The position numbers and the translations under genes were made by a program. From Microvirga massiliensis (GTDB lineage: Bacteria; Pseudomonadota; Alphaproteobacteria; Rhizobiales; Beijerinckiaceae), in the NCBI RefSeq assembly GCF_001006805.1, contig NZ_LN811354.1, positions 256,682 through 320,681 on the forward strand: a DNA stretch of 64,000 nt, read 5' to 3'. Of the stretch, positions 1-8,810 are shown piece by piece. The first letter of the stretch is position 1. Each line of letters starts with the position of its first letter. The notes beneath the pieces were generated by a model. It was not told the origin of the DNA. It worked only from the letters and a program-made list of their open reading frames with translations, and made no database searches.

Positions 1-249
1 GCGGCCGAGCGACCGGATGTCGGTGCCGTCCAATGTGATGCCGCCCTGGGTCGGCGGCAGGAGGCCGAGGAGCATGCGGGCGAGAGTGGACTTGCCGCAG
101 CCGGATTCGCCAACGATCCCGAGCACCTCGCCCTTGCGGATATCGAGGCTGATGCCGTTGACGGCGTGGAGGGTTCGCCGTGGCTTGAACATGCCCTGAC
201 TCACCTCGAACTGGCGGGTCAGGTCGCGAGCTTCGAGGAGCGGCATCAT
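1..249 (-). CDS. Peptide/nickel ABC transporter ATP-binding protein, OppF/DppF type (partial)
   Basis: This is the N-terminal 83 residues of an ABC ATPase; the rest lies left of the window. The reverse strand reads [16 protein letters not shown] and then a Walker A motif GESGCGKST near residues 47-55. The start overlaps the stop of the upstream oppD-type gene (ATGATG over TGA), so the two are translationally coupled. A second ATG one codon further in is also possible. By family it would pair with the OppD-type subunit to power uptake of oligopeptides or similar solutes. The substrate cannot be told from this fragment. Confidence 0.88.
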   Translation of the reverse strand, partial: MMPLLEARDLTRQFEVSQGMFKPRRTLHAVNGISLDIRKGEVLGIVGESGCGKSTLARMLLGLLPPTQGGITLDGTDIRSLGR

Positions 250-1220
250 GCTGCGTTCTCCAGGATGCAGCGCCAGCGCTGGCCGTTGATCGCAGACTGG
301 ACAGGCACGGTCGCCGAACAGACCTCACGAGAATGGCTGCAGCGGTCACGAAAGCTGCAGCCACGGATTTCGCCGACAAGAGATGGAACGACGCCCGGAA
401 TGACGCCGAGCTTTCCGCCCGGGGTGGTTCGGCCCGGCACCGGAATGCAGTCGATCAGCCCCCGCGTGTAGGGGTGCCGTGGATTCGTGAAGAGGGAGGA
501 TGCCAGTCCTTCCTCGACGATCTCGCCGGCATACATGACCGCGACTCGGTCGGCGATGCGCGCCACGATGCCGAGATCGTGGGTGATGAGTACCATCGCG
601 ATGCCGAGTTCGCGCTGCAGGTCCGCCAGGAGCCGCAGGATCTGTGCCTGAATCGTCACGTCGAGGGCCGTCGTCGGCTCGTCCGCGATCAGCAGGTCCG
701 GCCCGCACATCAGCGCCATGGCGATCATGACGCGCTGGCGCAAGCCGCCGGAGAGCTGATGCGGATATTGGCCGAGGCGCTCGGCCGCCGACGCGATGCC
801 GACCTTCTCGAGGAGATAAACGGCGCGGTCGCGGGCTTCGGCTTCGCTGGCGTTCCGATGCTGGCGATAGACCTCCACGAGCTGGTTGCCGATCGTGTAG
901 GCCGGGTTCAGCGCCGTCATGGGTTCCTGGAAGATCATCGCCATGCGGTCGCCGCGCAGCGCGTTGATGCGTTTCCGGCCGGCCTTGCCGAGATCCTCTC
1001 CCGCGAAGGCGATGCGTCGGGCGCTTCGGGTTGCGGCCTTGGGCAGAAGGTCCATGATCGCAAGCGATGTCATGGACTTGCCGCAGCCGGACTCTCCGAC
1101 GAGGCACAAGGTCTCGCCGCGTTTCACGGAAAAGGAAATGTCCCGCACCGCATGGAGAGGGCCGCGGGCCGTGGCGATGTCGACGCTCAGACCGTCGACC
1201 TCGAGGATGACGTCGCTCAT
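246..1220 (-). CDS. Peptide/nickel ABC transporter ATP-binding protein, OppD/DppD type
   Basis: A complete 324-residue ABC ATPase of the length usual for DppD/OppD. Walker A GESGCGKS is at residues 42-49, the signature LSGGLRQR near 155-162, Walker B LLIADEP near 176, and the H-loop follows in LITHDLG. The C-terminal oligopeptide-transporter domain has the spaced cysteines of the family ([15 protein letters not shown], near 290). The gene is the fourth of a leftward operon: it begins 4 bases after the DppC-type permease and its stop overlaps the next ATPase. It is a cytoplasmic, membrane-associated energy-coupling subunit. Confidence 0.95.
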   Translation of the reverse strand: MSDVILEVDGLSVDIATARGPLHAVRDISFSVKRGETLCLVGESGCGKSMTSLAIMDLLPKAATRSARRIAFAGEDLGKAGRKRINALRGDRMAMIFQEPMTALNPAYTIGNQLVEVYRQHRNASEAEARDRAVYLLEKVGIASAAERLGQYPHQLSGGLRQRVMIAMALMCGPDLLIADEPTTALDVTIQAQILRLLADLQRELGIAMVLITHDLGIVARIADRVAVMYAGEIVEEGLASSLFTNPRHPYTRGLIDCIPVPGRTTPGGKLGVIPGVVPSLVGEIRGCSFRDRCSHSREVCSATVPVQSAINGQRWRCILENAA

Positions 1221-1224
1221 GGCC

Positions 1225-2118
1225 CTAGGTCCGCCCTTCCGGTGAAATCACGTCGCGTAGGCCGTCGCCGGCGAGATTGATCGCGAAAATCAGCACTGCC
1301 AGAGCCGTTCCCGGAATGGCGATGAGCCAGAACGAGAAGAACATGTACGCCTTCGCCTCGGCGATCATGAGGCCCCAGGAGGGGAGGGGAGGCTGCACTC
1401 CGAGGCCCAGGAACGAGAGAGCGGCTTCCAGCAGGATGGCGCTGGCGGCCTCGAGGGTTGCGACCACGATGAGGTGAGGGGCGATGTTCGGCAGCACCTC
1501 CTGAACGATGATGCGTGTCGTCGACGCCCCGGCTGCCTCTGCGGCCGCCACATAGTCCAGGGATCGCACTTGCTGGGTCGCGCTGCGCATCACGACGGCG
1601 AAGCGATCCCACTTGAGGAGACCGAGCACCAGGATCACGATCCAGAGGGAGCCGCCGACCATCGCGACCACGGCGAGGGCCACCAGGATAACCGGCATCG
1701 AAAGGCGTGTCGTGACGATGAAGGTCATCAGCAGGTCGACCTTGCCGCCGAAATAGCCGGCGGCCAGGCCCATCGTGGTTCCGATGATGCCGGAGATCAG
1801 GACCACGCTGACGCCGATCAGCAGCGAGATCCGGCCGCCGTAGAGGACGCGGGAGAGGTAGTCGCGGCCGAGCTGGTCGGTCCCGAGCGGGTGCAGCCAG
1901 GATCCCTTCTCGTACCACACGGGCGGCACGTTCCGGAGCGCGAGATTCTGCGCATAGGGATCGTGCGGCGCGATCAGCGGCGCGAGCAGGGCCAGAACCA
2001 CGATCACGGCGAGAATGCCGGCGCCGACCACGAACGCTTTCTGCCCGAAAAACCGGCGGACGAGCTGCATCCCTGGCGATGGTTCTGCGACGGGAATCGA
2101 AAGGGCCGAATCGGTCAT
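1225..2118 (-). CDS. Peptide/nickel ABC transporter permease, DppC type
   Basis: A 297-residue inner-membrane permease. I take the ATG at 2118 (MTDSALSIPVAEPSPG) because it follows the upstream permease stop by one base; an earlier in-frame start would overlap that gene by over 40 bases. The product has an N-terminal membrane segment (VVGAGILAVIVVLALLAPLI), the family's periplasmic motif around HPLGTDQLGRDYLSR, and five further hydrophobic segments. An EAA-type loop (AAAEAAGAS…VLPN) contacts the ATPase. It forms the heteromeric channel with the DppB-type subunit. Confidence 0.94.
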   Translation of the reverse strand: MTDSALSIPVAEPSPGMQLVRRFFGQKAFVVGAGILAVIVVLALLAPLIAPHDPYAQNLALRNVPPVWYEKGSWLHPLGTDQLGRDYLSRVLYGGRISLLIGVSVVLISGIIGTTMGLAAGYFGGKVDLLMTFIVTTRLSMPVILVALAVVAMVGGSLWIVILVLGLLKWDRFAVVMRSATQQVRSLDYVAAAEAAGASTTRIIVQEVLPNIAPHLIVVATLEAASAILLEAALSFLGLGVQPPLPSWGLMIAEAKAYMFFSFWLIAIPGTALAVLIFAINLAGDGLRDVISPEGRT

Positions 2119-2119
2119 A

Positions 2120-3037
2120 TCAGGCCACCCGGATGCGCGGATCGAGCCACGCGTTGGCGACATCGGAGGCGAGCGTCAGCAGCACGTAGAGGACCGAGAG
2201 GAGCAGGACCACCACCTGCATCACCGGGAAATCCTTGTAGGTGATGCTCTGGTAGGCGAGGTAGCCGAGCCCATCGAGGGCGAAGATCGTCTCGATGACC
2301 ACCGAGCCGCCGAGGAGGTAGCCGAGCTGCACCGCGGTCAGCGCCACCACCGGCACGATAGCGTTGCGCAAGGCATGCTTGAAGATGACCTTGCTGGTCG
2401 GCAGGCCCTTGGCGCGCGCCGTGCGGATGTAATCGGCGGACAGGACCTCGATCATCCCGGCTCGGATCAGGCGCATGAAGGCCGGCGCCACGTAATAGCC
2501 GAGCGCGATCGTCGGCATCACGAAATGCAGCCATGTGCCCGAGCCCGAAACGGGCAGCCAGCGGAGGGTGATCGAGAAGATCATCACGAGGATGAGCGCG
2601 AAGAAAAAGTTCGGCAGGGCCTGGCCGACGACGGCGATCGCAAGCGCGAGCCGGTCGATCCAGCTATTGGCGTAAACCGCGGCGAGAACGCCGAGCGGCA
2701 CCGAGATGAGCAGCGCAAAACCGAGTGACGCGAAGCCGAGGATGATCGTCGTCGGCAGCTTGTCGAGAACGAGTTTGCTCACCTCCGTCTTGAAGTAGAG
2801 AGAAGTTCCGAAATCGCCCCTGAGCGTCTGCCATAGCCAGTCGAGATACTGCACGATCAGGGGGCGATCGAGGCCGTAGGTCTTCCGGATCAGTTCGATG
2901 GCTTCCTGTTGCGCTCCCTCGCCCGCAATCGCGGTCGCGATATCGCCCGAGAGACGCAGGAGAAAGAAGGCGATAACCGAGACCGCGAGCGCCACGAGAA
3001 GCGCGAGACCCAGTCGTTTGAGGATATAGCCGAACAC
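2120..3037 (-). CDS. Peptide/nickel ABC transporter permease, DppB type
   Basis: A 305-residue permease. The longest open frame begins 150 bases upstream, but the GTG at 3037 (reading M-FGYILKRLGLALL) fits better. A GGAG lies 7 bases ahead of it, and the product then starts with the usual short cytoplasmic tail and first membrane segment of DppB proteins. Six membrane segments and the EAA loop (TARAKGLPTSKVIFKHALRN) are visible. It is the second gene of the operon, separated from the binding-protein gene by about 170 bases that hold a stem-loop. Confidence 0.92.
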   Translation of the reverse strand: MFGYILKRLGLALLVALAVSVIAFFLLRLSGDIATAIAGEGAQQEAIELIRKTYGLDRPLIVQYLDWLWQTLRGDFGTSLYFKTEVSKLVLDKLPTTIILGFASLGFALLISVPLGVLAAVYANSWIDRLALAIAVVGQALPNFFFALILVMIFSITLRWLPVSGSGTWLHFVMPTIALGYYVAPAFMRLIRAGMIEVLSADYIRTARAKGLPTSKVIFKHALRNAIVPVVALTAVQLGYLLGGSVVIETIFALDGLGYLAYQSITYKDFPVMQVVVLLLSVLYVLLTLASDVANAWLDPRIRVA

Positions 3038-3159
3038 GGCATTGCTCCGTGGTTGGCCGGCATTAGGGCCAACTGCCTGCCCGGGCGCTTGCGTGCGGCA
3101 GTCCCGAGGCAGGGAACCGATACAGTTCGTTCGATCCGAAAGGTGCGGAAGGAAATGCA

Positions 3160-3188
3160 GGCGGGATGACCGAACAGGCCATCCCACC
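3160..3188 (-). terminator. Stem-loop between binding-protein gene and permease
   Basis: Inverted arms ggcgggatg (3160-3168) and catcccacc (3180-3188) form a 9-base stem with one mismatch, just after the SBP stop. There is no T-run. It more likely stabilises the SBP message or causes partial termination than ends transcription. Confidence 0.5.
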
Positions 3189-3206
3189 CGAAGGCCGCGC
3201 GGGCCC

Positions 3207-4739
3207 TTACTTCCAGGTCATCTCCCAGAAGCGGGGCATCTCGTCCGGATAAGCCTTGAAGTTCAGATCCGACGAGGCGACGTAGTAGACCGGCAGCGAA
3301 TAGAGCGGCACCGCATAGGCCTTGTCGGCAATGCGCTTCAGGGCACCCTTGTAAGCCTCCTTGCGGACCTCCGGATCGACCGAGTTGTCCCCTTTTCCGA
3401 GGAGATCCCGCACCTCGGGGTCGCGGGTGATGTCCTCCGACCGGAACGCGAAGTAGTTCGGCGTCGCGGCGGAAACGTCGTTGACCGAGAACGAGCCCCA
3501 GGTCTGGTGCGTGAGCATCGCCTTGCCGCTGGCGACGAGCTCGCGCATGGCGGCGTATTGCAGGAAGCGCAGGTTCGTCTTGATGCCGACCGCCTGCAGG
3601 TAGCCGATCAGCGCTTCGGTTTGGTTGCGCTCACGATAGGCGACGATATCGAGCTGGAGTCCGTTGGGGAATCCGGCTTCGGCCAGAAGCTGCTTCGATT
3701 TTGCAGGATCGTAGGCGTAGCGCGTCGCACCCTCGTCCGTGCAGCCGAATTGGCTCGGGAAGCAGATCGTGTGGAGGACGCGCGAGCCTGCGCCGACGAT
3801 CGACTTCACCATGCCCTCGCGGTCGATCGCATGGATGATCGCCTTGCGCACGCGCTCGTCCTTGAGCGCCGGGGCGGGCGTGTTGTCGAGCGTGTTGATC
3901 TGCATGAAGACGATGCGCATCGTCTCGCCGGAGACGACCTGCAGATGCGGGACGGCCTGGAGCTGGTCGGCCTGATCCTTGGGCACGTGCATGATGAAGT
4001 CGAGGCCGTTCGAGATGACCTCGGCCATCTGCGTCTGGCGATCCGGGATGAAGCGGATCTCGATCTTGGCGATCGTCGGCTGCGGCTTCGGAGAATCCTT
4101 GAAGTAGTCCGCGTTCTTCTCGAGCGTGATCGACTTGCCGGGGACGTAGTTCGTCACCTTGTAGGGGCCCGAGCCGACGGGCTTGTCATTCTGACCCTTC
4201 GGGCCGACCTTCTCGTAATATTCGTTCGGATGGATGACGACCGGGCCCGCGAGATACTCGATAGCCGCCGGGAAAACCTGCTTGGTCGTGATGCGGACCT
4301 TGTATTTGTCGAGCTTCTCGGCCTTCTCGATCCAGCTGACGTTGTTCTGGGTAACGACCTTGTTCTCGGGCTTCGAAACGAAGTTCAACGTGTAGACGAC
4401 GTCGTCCGCATCGAACTCCTCGCCGTTGTGGAACTTCACGCCCTGCCGCAGATCGAACTCGATGGTCCGGTCGTCGATCTGCCGCCACCCGGTCGCGAGT
4501 TGGCCCTTATATTCGTTGGTGTTGGGATCACGGTAGACGAGCGTGTCCCAGACGTGCTGGCCGATGATGACGCCGATCCGGACGTTGTTGAAGAACGGGT
4601 CGACGCTTTCCGGCGCCTGGTCGTAGGCGAAGCGGATGGTGTTGTCGGCTTTTCCTGCGAGAGCAGGGCCTGCGAGCACTCCGGAGAGAAGTGCGGTCGA
4701 AGCCAAGCCCGTGATGGCTGTCTTGCGCATGAAGCTCAT
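3207..4739 (-). CDS. ABC transporter substrate-binding protein, peptide/nickel family (SBP_bac_5)
   Basis: A 510-residue periplasmic binding protein. Residues 4-28 (MRKTAITGLASTALLSGVLAG) form a Sec signal peptide with a probable cleavage after GPALA. The mature part carries the family-5 pattern: DNTIRFAYDQAPESVDPFF near the start, the GEEFDADDVVYTLNF block, a GSGPYKVTNYVPG block, and a C-terminal KRIADKAYAVPLYSLPVYY. It is the first gene of the leftward operon and is divergent from a LysR gene, so it probably sets substrate specificity for the downstream permeases and ATPases. An alternative start is the Met three codons in. The ligand cannot be deduced. Confidence 0.94.
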   Translation of the reverse strand: MSFMRKTAITGLASTALLSGVLAGPALAGKADNTIRFAYDQAPESVDPFFNNVRIGVIIGQHVWDTLVYRDPNTNEYKGQLATGWRQIDDRTIEFDLRQGVKFHNGEEFDADDVVYTLNFVSKPENKVVTQNNVSWIEKAEKLDKYKVRITTKQVFPAAIEYLAGPVVIHPNEYYEKVGPKGQNDKPVGSGPYKVTNYVPGKSITLEKNADYFKDSPKPQPTIAKIEIRFIPDRQTQMAEVISNGLDFIMHVPKDQADQLQAVPHLQVVSGETMRIVFMQINTLDNTPAPALKDERVRKAIIHAIDREGMVKSIVGAGSRVLHTICFPSQFGCTDEGATRYAYDPAKSKQLLAEAGFPNGLQLDIVAYRERNQTEALIGYLQAVGIKTNLRFLQYAAMRELVASGKAMLTHQTWGSFSVNDVSAATPNYFAFRSEDITRDPEVRDLLGKGDNSVDPEVRKEAYKGALKRIADKAYAVPLYSLPVYYVASSDLNFKAYPDEMPRFWEMTWK

Positions 4740-4866
4740 ATCGATGCCCCGGAAGTTGTGAACGTTCGTTGTTGTCCTGGAAGGTTACCCCTGCCGCCTG
4801 GCATCGCCATCGACCGGGGCTAAGGCGCGGCCTAATGTGCCAAGGCAGAGTCCTTGCTTCCATAAG

Positions 4867-4899
4867 AATGATTCGAAAGGATCATTGCCGAAATGGCAA
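4867..4899. promoter_or_regulatory. Probable LysR operator region in the divergent promoter
   Basis: Two nested inverted repeats lie just upstream of the LysR start: AATGAT (4867-4872) with ATCATT (4881-4886), and TTGCC (4885-4889) with GGCAA (4895-4899). Short dyads of this size with 5-8 base spacers are typical of LysR-type sites. Position and symmetry are seen; binding is inferred. Confidence 0.45.
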
Positions 4900-4912
4900 A
4901 TCAGGAGGCAGA

Positions 4913-5866
4913 ATGCAGCCATCCGCCCTACGGTACTTCCTGGAAGTCGCACGGACCGGCTCCCTCAGTGCAGCTGCCGGACGGCTGCACATTGCCACCT
5001 CCGCGATCAGCCGACAGATCTCGCGACTCGAGGAGGAACTCGGCACACCCCTCTTCGACCGCCGTCCCCGCGGCATGGCATTGACTCATGCGGGGCGGCT
5101 GCTGGCCTCGTACGCCCGCAGGGCGGTGCTGGAGGGGGATGAGATCGTCAGCGAGATCCGGGCGCTCAGCAGCGATGCGACCCGTGGCCTCATCCGGCTC
5201 GGCGTCACTGAAGGTCTGGCCGTCAGTTTCCTCCCGGAGATGATCCATGCCTTTCGCCTGGAGCGGCCTCATATGCTCTTCGATGTCAGGGTCATGTCGC
5301 CGGCACAGGTCGTCACCTGCGTGCAGGAGGGGGAGGTCGAGATCGGTCTCACCTTCTCCCTCTCTCCGGAGGACGGCGTGGAAATCCGCTGGCAGCGGGC
5401 GGTCTCCGCCTACGCCTTCGCGGGCAAGACGCATCCGCTGGTCGGGCACGGCCCGATAACGATCGAGGAGATTTCCGAGCATCCCGTCGCGATTCTGGAT
5501 AGCGGAGCCACCGTGCGCCGGGTCCTCGACATGTATTGCGCGACAAGGGGCATCTTGCTGAAGCCGGCGCTTAGCTCCTCGAACCTCGCCAGCGTGCTGC
5601 ATTTCTGCCGGCTCGGTCCCGCCATGACCTTCGCCTCCTATATCTCGGCACGGGCCGCTGTCCGCGATGGCCACCTCGCGGTCGTGCCGCTCCGGGAGAC
5701 GAACTTCCTGGAGCGCAACCTCCAGATCCTGACGATGCTCGGACGGACCCTTCCGCAGACGACGCGAGATTTTCTCGAACGACTGGTCATGGAACTGGAG
5801 GCACCCGACACGCTTCACCCCCCGCCAGCTGCATGGGCGACCGGGGCGAAGCGTTCGCAGTCCTGA
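4913..5866 (+). CDS. LysR-family transcriptional regulator
   Basis: A 317-residue LysR protein. I chose the ATG at 4913 because AGGAGG sits 5 bases upstream and the product then begins MQPSALRYFLEVARTGSLS, the canonical start of the LysR winged helix-turn-helix. An upstream in-frame start would add 48 residues of non-family sequence. The DNA-binding domain covers residues 1-65 and the two-lobed effector domain about 90-295 (ATRGLIRLGVTEGLAV…). It is divergent from the peptide-type ABC operon, so it probably controls that operon and itself. The effector is unknown. Confidence 0.93.
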   Translation: MQPSALRYFLEVARTGSLSAAAGRLHIATSAISRQISRLEEELGTPLFDRRPRGMALTHAGRLLASYARRAVLEGDEIVSEIRALSSDATRGLIRLGVTEGLAVSFLPEMIHAFRLERPHMLFDVRVMSPAQVVTCVQEGEVEIGLTFSLSPEDGVEIRWQRAVSAYAFAGKTHPLVGHGPITIEEISEHPVAILDSGATVRRVLDMYCATRGILLKPALSSSNLASVLHFCRLGPAMTFASYISARAAVRDGHLAVVPLRETNFLERNLQILTMLGRTLPQTTRDFLERLVMELEAPDTLHPPPAAWATGAKRSQS

Positions 5867-5944
5867 AACGGGGCAGGCGGGCTCCGCCAGACGCGGGCCA
5901 TATGTACCGTCCGGGCGTCCGCCCGGCTCGGGCAGGAGGATGCA

Positions 5945-6193
5945 TCACTGCGTCTCGCCGCGGCGGTCGGCTCCGTCCTGCAGGGCGTCGAACCCGCGGG
6001 GCGTCAGCTCAATGGTTCGGGAATCCGGAGCAATCAGGTAGCCCGCCTCCACCAGTTCGGAAATCCCGACGGCAATGGCCGGGGCCGTGCCGAGACGGGC
6101 CTCCAACTCGGGAATCGTCATGCGCGCCCCGGGACGCCGGTGCGTCTGATGAAGGATCTGAAGGATTTCGCGTGCGGTCTCGCTGAAACGCAT
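5945..6193 (-). CDS. Small winged-helix-like protein, unknown function
   Basis: An 82-residue protein starting MRFSETAREILQILHQTH. The open frame extends 63 codons further upstream, but that part is Arg/Pro-rich and looks non-coding. The pattern AREILQILHQ…MTIPELEARLG…GISELVEAGYLI…IELTPRGFDAL resembles a MarR/ArsR-like winged helix: helix, recognition region, wing, then 'LTPRG'. The ribosome site is weak (GGGG 7 bases upstream). It may be a small DNA-binding regulator; its target is unknown. Confidence 0.6.
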   Translation of the reverse strand: MRFSETAREILQILHQTHRRPGARMTIPELEARLGTAPAIAVGISELVEAGYLIAPDSRTIELTPRGFDALQDGADRRGETQ

Positions 6194-6409
6194 GAGAGCA
6201 CCCCGCTGTGACGCAATGGCCCCTGTGCCGGTCACGCCGCATCCCGATGGAGGCGCGTCACGAGGTCGAGGCAGCCATGACGCCCGGGAGATCCGGCGGC
6301 AGGCGGTCACGGCTCGGCCTGCGAGATCGCCCGCCCGGGCTCGATGGAGCAACTGGGCGGGCGATCTGCCTACGAGCAGCATCGCTCTTGAGGCTTCGCC
6401 AGCTCCGCC

Positions 6410-6763
6410 TTAGCGGTGCGGGCTGCTGCTCTCGCTCATGCGCCGGGTCATATAGTCGCCCGACCGTGAATGCTGGCCGAACATCAGCCAAGCGAGGCCG
6501 AAGCCGATCGCGCCGGCGACCATCCAACCGGTGAGCGTCGTCCCGTCGACATTGCCGAGCGCCTGACTGCCCTGCCGATAGTAGCGCTCGCCCTGCTCAT
6601 AGGCGTCATCCCACATCTCGGACGCACTGTCCGCGACATTGCGCATCGCGCTCTGAGCCTGCTCGGAGTAGCTTCCGCCCGTTCCTCCGTGCATGCCTTG
6701 GCCGCCACTTCCGCCCTGATAGCGCGAAGTGGAACCACCCATGTTTCCAGCCTGTCCAGCCAT
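6410..6763 (-). CDS. Glycine-rich single-span membrane protein, unknown function
   Basis: A 117-residue protein. TTGGAGG directly abuts an ATG at 6769, but the ATG at 6763 has proper spacing from that site, so I start there (MAGQAGNMGG). Residues 1-40 are Gly/Ser/Gln-rich. Residues 40-75 form an amphipathic stretch (MRNVADSASEMWDDAYEQGERYYRQGSQ), and residues 82-100 are one hydrophobic span (GWMVAGAIGFGLAWLMFG). The layout resembles nutrient-stress or YtxH/CsbD-like membrane-associated proteins, but I cannot assign a family. Confidence 0.65.
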   Translation of the reverse strand: MAGQAGNMGGSTSRYQGGSGGQGMHGGTGGSYSEQAQSAMRNVADSASEMWDDAYEQGERYYRQGSQALGNVDGTTLTGWMVAGAIGFGLAWLMFGQHSRSGDYMTRRMSESSSPHR

Positions 6764-7156
6764 CTTCATCCTCCAATCGAAAGGTCGCAACGACGACAGC
6801 TTAACGTCGCCCCAAGAAGGCGCGTTCCATGCGACCGTATCGAAGGGCATGGAGAGAGGGCTGCTCCTTTGTTCCAGGACCGGCTCGTGCGGATCCGCAC
6901 GGTCGAGCTCGGATCCGATCCACGTGCCGGATCAGGAGCTTGGGAGGTCGGGCTCGGTAATCGACGCCCGAAGACGAGCTAAGGTCGACCTGGGAATATC
7001 GGCCTTTGCGCCTCCAGCGAGCGTCCGGGCGCCTGATCGGACCGGCCGGTCCGGGTTTTCGAACCGGGCTGGCGTTTGCGGCCGGCGTGTTGCACAACCC
7101 GCAAAGGGCCGGAGGGCATGCCGGCCGCCGATGACAGAATTGTGGGAGGAGAGTCG
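6764..7156. other. Intergenic region between divergent genes
   Basis: About 390 bases with no convincing gene. It must carry the promoters of the leftward glycine-rich gene and the rightward second ABC operon. A 14-base palindrome GGACCGGCCGGTCC lies near 7038-7051. I could not pick a clear sigma-70 promoter. Confidence 0.5.
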
Positions 7157-8716
7157 ATGCGAGGATGGAAACGGGCGGCCGCGGCCGTGGTCATGGCCGG
7201 TGCCGGGACGATCTCGTCGGGTGCATGGGCACAGAAGGCGGGCGGCGCGGTGCACGTGGTGGTTCAGCCCGAGCCCCCGAGCCTGATGCAGGGACTCAAC
7301 CAGAACGCGACGACCAACATGGTCGCCGGCAACATCTACGAGTCCCTCGTGCGCTACGACGAGAAGCTCAACCCGCAACCGTCCCTCGCCAAGAGCTGGG
7401 AGGTCTCGGGTGATGCGAAGGTCTACACCTTCAAGCTCCAGGAGGGCGTCACCTGGCACGACGGCAAGCCCTTCACGGCGGACGACGTCGTCTTCTCGCT
7501 CGACAAGTTTCTCCGCGAAGTCCATCCGCGCTGGCGCCCGATCGCCAACAACCAGATCGAAAAGATCGAAAAGCTCGACGATCTCACGGTCCGGATCACC
7601 CTGAAGCAGCCGTTCGGCCCGCTCCTGCTCGCGATGGATCCGGCCTCTGCTCCGATCATCCCGAAGCATATCTACGAGGGCACCGACTTCCGGGCCAACC
7701 CGATGAACAACACGCCCATCGGCACCGGTCCATTCAAGCTCAAGGAGTGGAAGAAGGGCTCCTACATCCACCTGGAGAAGAACGAGAACTACTGGCTCAA
7801 GGGCAAGCCGAACCTCTCCGAGATCTACTGGCATGTGATCCCGGATGCCGCGGCGCGCGCCGTCGCCTATGAGACCGGCAAGGTCGATGTGCTCTCCGGC
7901 GGCTCGGTCGACGTCTACGACGTCGACCGCCTGTCCAAGCTGCCGAATACCTGCATGACGACCAAGGGCTGGGAGATGATGGCCCCGATCGCCTGGGTTG
8001 CGGTCAATCACCGCAACGGCATTCTCGGCAACAAGCAGTTTCGCCAGGGCCTCATGCACGCGATCGACCGCGAGTTCGGCAAGGACGTGGTCTATGGCGG
8101 CCTAGGGAAAGTGCCGACTGGCCCGATCTCGTCGAAGACGAAGTTCTATTCCGACGACGTCAAGAAATACGAATACGATCCCGCAAAGGCCAAGGAACTC
8201 ATCAAGGCCTCCGGCTACAAGGGAGAAACCATCAAGCTCCTGGGCATCCCTTACGGTGAGACTTGGAACCGCTGGGCCGAGGCGATCAAGCAGAATTTCG
8301 CCGATGTCGGGGTCACGGTCGAGATCGAGAACACGGACGTGCCGGGCTGGACCCAGAAGACCGGAAACTTCGATTTCGACCTGACCTTCAACTTCCTCTA
8401 CCAGCTGGGCGATCCGGCGATCGGCGTGGCGCGCAGCTACATCTCGAGCAACATCGTCAAGGGCAATCCCTTTGCCAATGTCGGTGGTTACTCGAACCCG
8501 GAGGTCGACAAGCTCTTCGCGGATGCCGCCATCGCCCCGACCGAAGCCGATCGTCAGAAGCTCTACACGAAGGTGCAGCAGATCCTCGTCGAGGAGCTGC
8601 CGGTTCTGTGGCTGCTCGAGATGGACTTCCCGACGATCTACCGTTGCAACGTCAAGAACCTCGTGACGACCGGAATCGGCCTCAACGACGGTTTCCGCGA
8701 CGCCTGGAAGGAATAG
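7157..8716 (+). CDS. ABC transporter substrate-binding protein, peptide/nickel family (second system)
   Basis: A 519-residue binding protein. The ATG at 7157 has GGGAGGAGA upstream and gives MRGWKRAAAAVVMAGAGTIS, a Sec signal peptide cleaved near GAWAQ. Family-5 blocks follow: HVVVQPEPPSLMQGLNQN, a GKPFTADDVVFSLDKF block near residue 100, the GTGPFKLKEWKKGSYIHLEKN block, and a C-terminal VQQILVEELPVLWLLEMDFPTIY. It is the first gene of a rightward operon of two permeases and a fused ATPase. It is only distantly similar to the binding protein at 3207-4739. Confidence 0.94.
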   Translation: MRGWKRAAAAVVMAGAGTISSGAWAQKAGGAVHVVVQPEPPSLMQGLNQNATTNMVAGNIYESLVRYDEKLNPQPSLAKSWEVSGDAKVYTFKLQEGVTWHDGKPFTADDVVFSLDKFLREVHPRWRPIANNQIEKIEKLDDLTVRITLKQPFGPLLLAMDPASAPIIPKHIYEGTDFRANPMNNTPIGTGPFKLKEWKKGSYIHLEKNENYWLKGKPNLSEIYWHVIPDAAARAVAYETGKVDVLSGGSVDVYDVDRLSKLPNTCMTTKGWEMMAPIAWVAVNHRNGILGNKQFRQGLMHAIDREFGKDVVYGGLGKVPTGPISSKTKFYSDDVKKYEYDPAKAKELIKASGYKGETIKLLGIPYGETWNRWAEAIKQNFADVGVTVEIENTDVPGWTQKTGNFDFDLTFNFLYQLGDPAIGVARSYISSNIVKGNPFANVGGYSNPEVDKLFADAAIAPTEADRQKLYTKVQQILVEELPVLWLLEMDFPTIYRCNVKNLVTTGIGLNDGFRDAWKE

Positions 8717-8731
8717 GTTGCGGTTACTGCA

Positions 8732-8764
8732 GGTCTCCCCGTGTGGCTTCATTGCGGGGAGACC
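8732..8764 (+). terminator. Stem-loop between SBP gene and permease
   Basis: A perfect 10-base inverted repeat, ggtctccccg (8732-8741) and cggggagacc (8755-8764), lies 15 bases after the SBP stop. There is no T-run, so an attenuating or message-stabilising hairpin is likelier than a full terminator. Confidence 0.6.
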
Positions 8765-8810
8765 GCTCATCGGTGAGCAGCCCGCGCTCGATTCTCGATA
8801 GGTCCGATAG

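Noticed and set aside
7038..7051. Palindrome GGACCGGCCGGTCC as an operator
   Set aside because: Short GC-only palindromes are frequent by chance in such GC-rich DNA, and no regulator gene is adjacent.
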